Shown here piece after piece: positions 1-4,828 of a stretch of DNA of 5,331 nucleotides. The DNA is from Lachnospiraceae bacterium. Lineage in GTDB: Bacteria; Bacillota_A; Clostridia; Lachnospirales; Lachnospiraceae. Location of the stretch: the NCBI GenBank assembly GCA_017416055.1, contig JAFQDI010000051.1, positions 1 through 5,331 on the forward strand, in the 5' to 3' direction. The first letter of the stretch is position 1, and each line of letters starts with the position of its first letter. The translations under genes and the position numbers were made by a program. The notes beneath the pieces are model-generated. The model had not been told where the DNA came from. It made no database searches and saw only the letters and a list, made by a program, of their open reading frames with translations.

Positions 1-786
1 CCGATCCGCCGTGAGGTTGCCAGAATCGCTCTGGAGAAGTTGATTCTGGATGGTCGTATCCATCCCGCACGTATTGAGGAGATGGTTGAGAAGGCTCAGA
101 GAGAGGTGGATCAGGTGATCCGCGAGGAAGGAGAGTCTGCACTTCTGGAAGTTGGTGTACATGGTATTCATCCCGAGTTGGTTCGTTTGCTGGGACGCAT
201 GCGTTTCCGTACCAGTTATGGTCAGAACGCGTTGAAGCACTCCATCGAGGTTGCTCATCTGTCAGGTCTGCTGGCAGCTGAGATTGGTGCAGATGTGCGC
301 ATCGCAAAGCGTGCCGGTCTGCTTCATGATATCGGTAAGTCCGTTGACCATGAAGTGGAAGGTTCCCACATTCAGATCGGCGTTGACTTGTGTCGCAAGT
401 ACAAGGAGTCCGGTGTTGTGATCAATGCAGTGGAGTCACATCATGGCGATGTAGAACCCCAGACGCTGGTTGCATGTATCGTACAGGCTGCTGACGCGAT
501 TTCCGCAGCACGCCCCGGCGCACGTCGTGAGACCATTGAGACCTATACCAACCGTTTGAAACAGCTGGAGGAGATCACAAACTCCTTCAAGGGTGTTGAC
601 AAATCTTTTGCAATTCAGGCTGGACGTGAAGTCCGTATTATGGTAGTACCTGAGCAGATTAATGATGATGCGATGGTATTGCTGGCCAGAGAGGTGTCTA
701 AGCGCATTGAGAATGAGCTTGAGTATCCCGGCCAGATTAAGGTAAATGTGATTCGTGAATCACGAGTAACCGACTATGCAAAATAA
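1..786 (+). CDS. rny: Ribonuclease Y, C-terminal half (5' end outside window)
   Basis: Ribonuclease Y is a membrane-anchored endoribonuclease that starts mRNA decay in Firmicutes. The reading frame is open from base 1, so 261 residues are present of about 520 usual for the family; the N-terminal membrane helix, coiled coil and most of the KH domain lie upstream. The fragment opens with [14 protein letters not shown], the end of the KH domain. The HD metal-dependent phosphohydrolase domain follows: H80 in [10 protein letters not shown], the H109-D110 pair in LLHDIGKS, H147/H148 in ESHHGD and D165 in [12 protein letters not shown]. The end, [12 protein letters not shown], matches the usual RNase Y C-terminus. 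An ATG or TTG inside this frame is not a real start. Arginine is mostly CGT/CGC here, whereas downstream genes use more CGG, CGA and AGA, fitting high expression. Identification is very secure. Confidence 0.97.
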   Translation, partial: PIRREVARIALEKLILDGRIHPARIEEMVEKAQREVDQVIREEGESALLEVGVHGIHPELVRLLGRMRFRTSYGQNALKHSIEVAHLSGLLAAEIGADVRIAKRAGLLHDIGKSVDHEVEGSHIQIGVDLCRKYKESGVVINAVESHHGDVEPQTLVACIVQAADAISAARPGARRETIETYTNRLKQLEEITNSFKGVDKSFAIQAGREVRIMVVPEQINDDAMVLLAREVSKRIENELEYPGQIKVNVIRESRVTDYAK

Positions 787-802
787 GAAATAAAAGATTG
801 AT

Positions 803-827
803 GGCCCCGGAGTTTTCCGGGGCTTTT
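803..827 (+). terminator. Intrinsic terminator after rny
   Basis: A GC-rich hairpin pairs 804-811 (GCCCCGGA) with 816-823 (TCCGGGGC), 8 base pairs around a GTTT loop, followed at once by TTTT (824-827). It lies 17 bases after the rny stop codon. The T-run is short, so some read-through into the Nudix gene is likely, and that gene has no obvious promoter of its own below the hairpin. Confidence 0.85.
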
Positions 828-833
828 GATGTT

Positions 834-840
834 AAGGAGG
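834..840 (+). promoter_or_regulatory. Ribosome binding site that fixes the Nudix gene start
   Basis: AAGGAGG is a near-perfect Shine-Dalgarno sequence, 5 bases before the ATG at 846. The longer in-frame candidates, TTG at 798 and ATG at 801, would translate straight through the terminator hairpin and have no such site, so 846 is the start. Confidence 0.88.
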
Positions 841-845
841 TAAGG

Positions 846-1376
846 ATGGAAGAAATCAAACGACTGAAACGAGAGTTAAAATATGAAGGCGCGATCTTGA
901 AATTCTATCAGGATACGATGCAGATTCCTAACGGGAATATTGTGTTGTGGGATTTTATCGCACATAAGGGAGCGGCCGCAGTCGTTCCGGTTCTTCCGGA
1001 TGGACGGATCATCATGGTGCGGCAGTATCGCAACGCGCTTGAGCGATATACCCTTGAGCTGCCGGCCGGTGCAGTGGATGCGGTGGATGAACCGAAGGAG
1101 ATTTGTGCGGCACGTGAGCTGGAGGAGGAAACCGGCTATCGTGCGGGAAAACTGGAGTGGTTGATCAACCTAAATACGACAGTTGCATTTTGCAATGAAC
1201 TGATCGGAATCTACCTGGCCACAGATCTCAAGAAAACACATCAGCATCTGGATGAGAACGAGTATGTGGACGTGGAGTTTTGTGAACTGTCTGAGTTGTT
1301 GGATATGATTTATACCGGAAAAATCACCGACGGGAAGACGATCGCCGGCATTTTGGCTTACGCAAACAGGCGTTGA
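846..1376 (+). CDS. nudF: Nudix hydrolase, ADP-ribose pyrophosphatase type
   Basis: The predicted 176-residue cytoplasmic enzyme would hydrolyse ADP-ribose or a similar nucleoside diphosphate derivative to AMP plus a phosphorylated sugar, using divalent metal. The Nudix box runs from G75 to Y98: ELPAG leads in, E82 follows, and R90-E91-L with E94, E95, G97 and Y98 form the REUxEExGU core that binds metal. The stretch between the first Gly and the first Glu is one residue longer (GX6E) than the textbook GX5E. I believe this occurs in clostridial members, but cannot check it. The Q60-Y61-R62 segment before the box and the ELPAG motif are typical of the ADP-ribose pyrophosphatase branch rather than MutT. 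The substrate is inferred from family only. The start at 846 is set by the AAGGAGG just upstream. The neighbourhood (SpoIIM, DacF) resembles that of Bacillus nudF. Confidence 0.88.
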   Translation: MEEIKRLKRELKYEGAILKFYQDTMQIPNGNIVLWDFIAHKGAAAVVPVLPDGRIIMVRQYRNALERYTLELPAGAVDAVDEPKEICAARELEEETGYRAGKLEWLINLNTTVAFCNELIGIYLATDLKKTHQHLDENEYVDVEFCELSELLDMIYTGKITDGKTIAGILAYANRR

Positions 1377-1390
1377 TTTTTGCTCAAAAC

Positions 1391-1406
1391 TTTCCCTGCA
1401 GAGAAA
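1391..1406. repeat. 16-base near-perfect palindrome in the Nudix-spoIIM gap
   Basis: TTTCCCTGCAGAGAAA reads as its own reverse complement except for one mismatched pair (C1395/A1402). Without a loop it cannot form a good hairpin, so it is more like a protein-binding dyad than a terminator. It sits just before the possible promoter of the SpoIIM-like gene. No T-run follows. Function is not shown; it may be chance. Confidence 0.3.
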
Positions 1407-1408
1407 AC

Positions 1409-1440
1409 GTTATTTTTGTCCATTGTTCTTCATATACATA
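1409..1440 (+). promoter_or_regulatory. Possible sigma-E-like sporulation promoter before spoIIM
   Basis: GTTATTTT (1409-1416) and TATACATA (1433-1440) partly resemble the mother-cell sigma-E elements (about GTMATATT and CATACANT), with two mismatches in each and a 16-base spacer. Bacillus spoIIM is sigma-E dependent, which makes a promoter here reasonable. Transcription would begin near 1447, leaving room for the ribosome binding site at 1455. AT-rich gaps give such matches easily, so this is weak. Confidence 0.25.
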
Positions 1441-1454
1441 AGCGAGGATGAACC

Positions 1455-1459
1455 GGAGG
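1455..1459 (+). promoter_or_regulatory. Ribosome binding site supporting a GTG start
   Basis: GGAGG lies 6 bases before GTG at 1466. The in-frame ATG at 1448 is not usable for the full protein: it reads MNRRR and then stops at TAG (1463-1465), directly against the GTG. The GTG at 1466 is therefore the start of the SpoIIM-like protein. Confidence 0.75.
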
Positions 1460-1465
1460 CGATAG

Positions 1466-2029
1466 GTGAGACGGAGCAGTGGTGGCCGATGGCTGTTATT
1501 GATTTTTTGTGCAGGGGTGTTTGGGGGGACATTGCTGGCGAACCTGCTTCCGGCACGATATTTGCCTGTTTTGTCCGGGATGACGGTAGACATAGGCGAG
1601 TTATTGAAAGGATTCTCCGGAAGACAAAACGAATATTTCGTGTATCTGTTGAAGATTCGGGCGTTTCCCATCCTTGTTCTGTGGGCGAGCTTGTTCACCG
1701 GTCACGGTGTGGAGGTGTTCTGTGTGGCGACATTGTGGTACGGCGTCTGTTCCGGAGCGGTCATCAGCGGAGCTGTTTTGCTTTTCGGAGCCGGAGGGAT
1801 ATTACTTTTTTTGACGATGATTTTTCCTCAGTACCTATTCTATGGCATGATTTTTGTTTATCTGTTCGCTAAACTGGAACGAAATCGTTTAGGGCGACAG
1901 GGAAAGACGGTCCAATTGTCAGAGGAAATGAATGTGCTGCTTGTGATAACTGTGTTGTTTCTGATGGGGACATTATTGGAGGCGTATTTAAACCCGATTC
2001 TTCTTCGAAAGATATCGATGGTGGCATAA
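1466..2029 (+). CDS. spoIIM: SpoIIM-like stage II sporulation membrane protein
   Basis: SpoIIM is a polytopic membrane protein that works with SpoIIP and SpoIID to thin septal peptidoglycan and move the mother-cell membrane around the forespore. This 187-residue protein is mostly hydrophobic, with about five membrane segments: roughly 9-28, 66-79, 82-106, 107-136 and 156-174. The last helix runs into LEAYLNPILLRKI, close to the end seen in SpoIIM proteins, and the FPQYLFYGMIF stretch (120-130) sits where the family has its conserved Pro-containing loop motif. It is somewhat shorter than the Bacillus protein (about 214). The N-terminus is very basic (RRSSGGR). The GTG start follows GGAGG. The neighbours, a Nudix hydrolase upstream and a DacF-like carboxypeptidase downstream, match the Bacillus setting and strengthen the call. 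If the family call is wrong, it is an uncharacterised five-helix membrane protein. Confidence 0.78.
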   Translation: MRRSSGGRWLLLIFCAGVFGGTLLANLLPARYLPVLSGMTVDIGELLKGFSGRQNEYFVYLLKIRAFPILVLWASLFTGHGVEVFCVATLWYGVCSGAVISGAVLLFGAGGILLFLTMIFPQYLFYGMIFVYLFAKLERNRLGRQGKTVQLSEEMNVLLVITVLFLMGTLLEAYLNPILLRKISMVA

Positions 2030-2052
2030 AACATCCACGGACTGCTTAAATT

Positions 2053-2062
2053 GGTAATAATA
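2053..2062 (+). promoter_or_regulatory. Isolated sigma-F-like -10 element before dacF
   Basis: GGTAATAATA fits the forespore sigma-F -10 pattern GGNNANAHTR, about 18 bases before the dacF start, and Bacillus dacF is a sigma-F target. The only GYATA-type -35 upstream (GCATA, 2024-2028) is 24 bases away, well beyond the usual spacing of about 15, so a working promoter is doubtful. Read-through from spoIIM across the 50-base gap is an equally simple explanation. Confidence 0.2.
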
Positions 2063-2079
2063 GCAGTACAGAGGTTTTT

Positions 2080-3381
2080 ATGAGAGCAAACAACGTGAAA
2101 AAGCTGATTGCTGTGTTACTTACCGTAGTATATTTGATGACACCGCTGCAGCTCGGAGTGTTTTCCCAAAGTGCTCGTGCAGCATCGGGGCATCAGCCTG
2201 AGATGGAAGAGACCGGCGAAGTGGTCGAGGCGGTGGCTGAGGGCGTATTATCGACCGGGGCGCAGCCGGATTTTGGGATTACTGCCAAATCCGCACTTTT
2301 GATGGAGGCATCTACGGGGACGGTGATTTATGCGCTCAATCCGGACGAACAATTGAGTCCGGCAAGTATCACCAAAATTATGACACTTATCCTGATTTTT
2401 GAAGCGTTGGATGCAGGGCGAATCAAACTGACTGATCCGGTCACGACCAGCGCTTACGCCAAATCCATGGGCGGAAGTCAGGTCTTTTTGGAGGAAGGAG
2501 AAGTCCAGTCAGTTGAAACCATGATCAAATGTATCGTGGTGGCTTCTGCCAATGATGCCAGTGTGGCGATGGCTGAGCATTTGGCGGGAAGTGAGAGCGA
2601 GTTTATCCGTCGGATGAATGAAAAGGCGGCAGAACTTGGAATGACCGGTACCCACTTTGAGGATTGTTGCGGGCTGACCGATTCGACAGGACATTACACC
2701 ACTGCAAAGGATGTGGCGATCATGAGTCGTGAACTGATCACGAAACATCCGGAAGTTAAACAGTACACGACAATTTGGATGGAGAATATCACCCATGTAA
2801 CAAACAAGGGGAGCAGTGAGTTTGGCCTTGCCAACACCAATAAATTACTGAAAATGTCCACCTCGTTTAAGGTTACCGGGCTGAAAACCGGATCTACATC
2901 GCGGGCGAAGTATTGTCTGTCGGCAACGGCGGAGAAAGACGGGATAGAGCTGATCGCTGTGATCATGGCTTCTGAGAATTATAAACTTCGGTTTTCCGAG
3001 GCGCAGTCTTTGTTGAATTATGGGTATAGTAACTGTGAACTCTACTGGGATGATGATACGGTGCGTGATCCTTTGCCGCGGATGAAGGTGCAAGGAGGCG
3101 TGAAGGAACAGCTGTCGCTTGGCTATGACGGAAAGTTTTCTTATTTGATGTTTGGTGGACAAAATAGTGGTCTGATCGAGAAGCAGATTGTGCTTGAGGA
3201 GTATGTTGAGGCACCGATCACAGAAAATCAGAAGGTTGGAAGTCTGAATTATTTGTTGGACGGAAAGCTGATCGGCTCGGTGGATATCGTTGCAAAAGAA
3301 GCGGTGGAGAAAGCTGGATTTTGGGATTATTTCAGCTGGATATGGCGAGGGTTCTGGCTGAAAAAGATTGATTTTATCTGA
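2080..3381 (+). CDS. dacF: D-alanyl-D-alanine carboxypeptidase, DacF/PBP5 family
   Basis: This serine peptidase (family S11) removes the terminal D-Ala from peptidoglycan pentapeptides outside the cell membrane. The 433-residue precursor begins with a signal peptide (basic MRANNVKK, hydrophobic 9-28, likely cleavage after ARA at 34). All three penicillin-binding signatures are present: S96-I-T-K99 with the nucleophile Ser, S156-A-N158, and K269-T-G271. A PBP5-type C-terminal beta domain covers about 320-405. The tail 414-433 (FWDYFSWIWRGFW and on) is rich in Trp and Phe and looks like an amphipathic membrane anchor. D195-C-C197-G-L holds two adjacent cysteines at the place where many relatives read NPHGL or similar. 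The start ATG follows AGAGG (2070-2074) at 5 bases. Placement after spoIIM fits a sporulation role such as cortex or septal wall maturation, but a vegetative housekeeping role is not excluded. Confidence 0.92.
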   Translation: MRANNVKKLIAVLLTVVYLMTPLQLGVFSQSARAASGHQPEMEETGEVVEAVAEGVLSTGAQPDFGITAKSALLMEASTGTVIYALNPDEQLSPASITKIMTLILIFEALDAGRIKLTDPVTTSAYAKSMGGSQVFLEEGEVQSVETMIKCIVVASANDASVAMAEHLAGSESEFIRRMNEKAAELGMTGTHFEDCCGLTDSTGHYTTAKDVAIMSRELITKHPEVKQYTTIWMENITHVTNKGSSEFGLANTNKLLKMSTSFKVTGLKTGSTSRAKYCLSATAEKDGIELIAVIMASENYKLRFSEAQSLLNYGYSNCELYWDDDTVRDPLPRMKVQGGVKEQLSLGYDGKFSYLMFGGQNSGLIEKQIVLEEYVEAPITENQKVGSLNYLLDGKLIGSVDIVAKEAVEKAGFWDYFSWIWRGFWLKKIDFI

Positions 3382-3409
3382 ATGCAACGAGTAAAATCAT
3401 AAATTTTTT
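3369..3409 (+). terminator. Weak AT-rich terminator overlapping the dacF end
   Basis: TGATTTTA (3369-3376) and TAAAATCA (3392-3399) are perfect 8-base inverted arms around a 15-base loop that includes the dacF stop codon. TTTTTT follows at 3404-3409. The stem has one G-C pair and the loop is long, so termination would be weak. It lies just before a clear new promoter, which is where a boundary is expected. Confidence 0.45.
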
Positions 3410-3439
3410 GTGGTTTGGATGAAGAATTTGTAAAAACTA

Positions 3440-3468
3440 TTTATTTCGGCGAGAAACCCTGCTATACT
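3440..3468 (+). promoter_or_regulatory. Housekeeping (sigma-A) promoter with extended -10
   Basis: TATACT (3463-3468) is one base from TATAAT and is preceded by TG at 3460-3461, giving the extended -10 TGCTATACT. A poor -35 (TTTATT, 3440-3445) stands 17 bases upstream, and the extended -10 can make up for it. Transcription would start near 3475, giving a leader of about 80 bases before the zinc-ribbon gene. It probably drives all three downstream genes. Confidence 0.7.
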
Positions 3469-3484
3469 AAGATGCAGAGTCATT

Positions 3485-3531
3485 TTGACGGGAAATTGAC
3501 CGGAAAAGTCGGACGGAGAAGGTTTGACAGG
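3485..3531 (+). repeat. Three TTGACNGG repeats in the operon leader
   Basis: TTGACGGG (3485-3492), TTGACCGG (3496-3503) and TTGACAGG (3524-3531) recur within 47 bases of the untranslated leader, 11 and 28 bases apart start to start. They lie downstream of the promoter start point, so they could bind a regulator as a roadblock or act in the RNA. No clear alternative hairpin over the ribosome binding site is visible. Rest of the gap 3382-3556: terminator and promoter as listed, nothing else seen. Confidence 0.35.
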
Positions 3532-3556
3532 CGGTCGTTGTCGCGGAGGATAAAAC

Positions 3557-3970
3557 ATGTTACAGCGTTTGAGAGAAAGTTTTGCCCGGTTTATGTACGG
3601 ACGTTACGGAGTGGACCATTTTGGACGATTTCTGATTTACGCCAGCTTGATTTTGATGATCGTGAATCTATTTGTGGATTGGTCGGTTTTGTACTGGCTT
3701 GCATTGATTATGCTTGTGTACTCTTATTTCCGGATGTTTTCAAAAAATACGAACAAGCGATACCATGAGAATGTAAAATACTTGGAGATCAAAAATCGTG
3801 TGGTTGGCCGGTTCAGAGGAACTGCCTTCGGAAACAGTAAGTCGCAGGACCCCACGAAGAAGATTTTTAAGTGTCCGGGATGCCGCCAGAAAGTTCGCGT
3901 GCCGAAAGGAAAGGGAACGATTCTGATCACCTGCCCGAAGTGTAAACGTCAATTTCAGAAGCGTACGTAA
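3557..3970 (+). CDS. Two-helix membrane protein with C-terminal zinc ribbon
   Basis: Function is unknown. The 137-residue protein has a basic, amphipathic N-terminus (to about 24, with the motif MYGRYGVDHFGRF), two hydrophobic segments at about 25-41 and 43-59 that probably form a helical hairpin in the membrane, a basic linker (60-103), and a C-terminal zinc ribbon with paired knuckles C106-P-G-C109 and C126-P-K-C129. The ribbon is very basic (RQKVRVPKGKG between the knuckles), so nucleic acid or acidic protein binding is possible. With both ends likely cytoplasmic, the ribbon would face the cytoplasm. ATG at 3557 follows GGAGGA by 6 bases. It is first in an operon with a DUF5685-type gene 12 bases downstream and a J-domain gene after that. 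From memory, similar small proteins occur in Lachnospiraceae; no role is established. Confidence 0.85.
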   Translation: MLQRLRESFARFMYGRYGVDHFGRFLIYASLILMIVNLFVDWSVLYWLALIMLVYSYFRMFSKNTNKRYHENVKYLEIKNRVVGRFRGTAFGNSKSQDPTKKIFKCPGCRQKVRVPKGKGTILITCPKCKRQFQKRT

Positions 3971-3982
3971 AAGAGGAAAACG

Positions 3983-4828
3983 ATGTTTGGATATATTACG
4001 GTAAATCGACCGGAGATGAAAGTGAAGGAGTTTGAGCGCTACCGTTCCTTTTACTGCGGTCTGTGTCATGAGTTGAGGGCTGTCTATGGTCCGATCGGTC
4101 AAGCGACACTGACTTACGATATGACCTTTTTGGTGATTCTGTTGACCGGGTTGTATGAGCCGGAGACGAAGGAAAGCGAGTGTCGCTGCCTGGTGCACCC
4201 GGTGGGCAAACACCGGGTTTCTGTGAATGAGTTCAGCCGCTATGGAGCCGAAATGAATCTCTTGCTGGCCTATTACAATTCATTGGACAAATGGAATGAT
4301 GAGAAAAAGGTTTACGGTTTGACCGCAGCGAGGGTGCTCAAGCGAAAGTGCCGGGCAATCGAGAAAAAATATCCTCGTCAGGCGAAGGCAGTGCGGCAGT
4401 CCCTTGAAAAATTGGCTCAGATCGAGGGTGGAAAAGAGGCCACTATCGATGAAGCGGCACGATGCACCGGGGAGCTTCTTGCGGAATTGTTTGCGTATCG
4501 CGAGGATATGTGGGCAGAGACACTTCGCAGAGTCGGTTTTTATTTGGGAAAGTTTATCTACCTATGCGACGCATGGGAAGATTTGGAAAAAGACCTGGAA
4601 AAAGGCTTGTTCAATCCTTTTAACCGCCTGAAGGATGAGGAGGATTTTGAAAAGCAGTGTGCCTCGATCCTCACTTCAATGATGGCAGAGTGCGCGATGG
4701 AATTTGAAAAGCTTCCGATTGTGGAAGAAATTGAAATACTACGGAATATTCTGTATTCCGGTGTGTGGATGCGTTACGACGCAACCTTGCACGAAAAGAG
4801 ACAGAAGAAAGAAGAGGGGCAGCAATGA
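3983..4828 (+). CDS. DUF5685-type protein, possible metal-binding helical protein
   Basis: This 281-residue soluble, mainly helical protein resembles the DUF5685 family of Clostridia as I remember it; function is unknown. Visible motifs, in order: an N-terminal [20 protein letters not shown] block with C25-G-L-C28-H29; [14 protein letters not shown] (44-57); a second Cys/His cluster C67-R-C69-L-V-H72 with H77; [17 protein letters not shown] (93-109) with D102 and D106; and [14 protein letters not shown] (195-208) followed by LFNPF. The paired Cys clusters suggest a zinc or iron-sulfur site. The two acidic helices resemble the Asp-rich metal motifs of helical diphosphate-binding enzymes such as isoprenoid synthases or MazG-type pyrophosphatases, but that is only analogy. 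The C-terminus is a charged tail. AAGAGG lies 6 bases before ATG. Its stop overlaps the next gene's start (ATGA), implying coupled translation. Confidence 0.8.
   Translation: MFGYITVNRPEMKVKEFERYRSFYCGLCHELRAVYGPIGQATLTYDMTFLVILLTGLYEPETKESECRCLVHPVGKHRVSVNEFSRYGAEMNLLLAYYNSLDKWNDEKKVYGLTAARVLKRKCRAIEKKYPRQAKAVRQSLEKLAQIEGGKEATIDEAARCTGELLAELFAYREDMWAETLRRVGFYLGKFIYLCDAWEDLEKDLEKGLFNPFNRLKDEEDFEKQCASILTSMMAECAMEFEKLPIVEEIEILRNILYSGVWMRYDATLHEKRQKKEEGQQ
4197..4218 (+). other. Strong hairpin inside the DUF5685-type gene
   Basis: ACCCGGTG (4197-4204) and CACCGGGT (4211-4218) form a perfect 8-base-pair stem around GGCAAA. It lies in codons for the second Cys/His cluster. Only TTTCT follows (T4218-T4222 region), too poor in T for a convincing terminator, so it is listed as an RNA structure that might slow transcription or translation. 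Confidence 0.4.
4742..4760 (+). other. Second intragenic hairpin, upstream of the J-domain gene
   Basis: CGGAATA (4742-4748) and TATTCCG (4754-4760) pair perfectly over 7 bases around TTCTG. The structure is about 65 bases before the J-domain start, inside the preceding coding region, with no T-run after it. It may affect mRNA processing or coupling, or may be chance. Confidence 0.3.

Noticed and set aside
798..845. Longer N-terminus for the Nudix protein from TTG 798 or ATG 801
   Set aside because: It would translate the rny terminator hairpin and lacks a ribosome binding site; ATG 846 has AAGGAGG at 5 bases and begins family-like sequence.
1374..1420. Terminator after the Nudix gene
   Set aside because: There is a T-run at 1413-1417 but no loop-bearing GC stem in front of it; the nearby palindrome has no loop.
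1423..1872. 149-codon frame overlapping the spoIIM-like gene
   Set aside because: Its product is Arg/Cys/Ser-rich with no family features, and the overlapping frame gives a coherent multi-helix membrane protein with a good ribosome binding site.
2341..2362. CCGGAC...GTCCGG inverted repeat in dacF
   Set aside because: Six-base arms around a 10-base loop in coding sequence are expected by chance in a window this size.
2845..3387. 180-codon antisense frame across dacF
   Set aside because: It is a shadow of the dacF coding strand; it has no ribosome binding site and low-complexity basic/His-rich composition.
3524..3554. TTGACA (3524-3529) as a -35 for a second promoter
   Set aside because: The best -10 (GATAAA, 3549-3554) needs a 19-base spacer, and transcription would start inside or after the ATG at 3557, bypassing the good ribosome binding site.
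3415..3768. 117-codon frame starting at TTG in the dacF-zinc ribbon gap
   Set aside because: It crosses the promoter and leader and then overlaps the zinc-ribbon gene out of frame; no ribosome binding site precedes the TTG.
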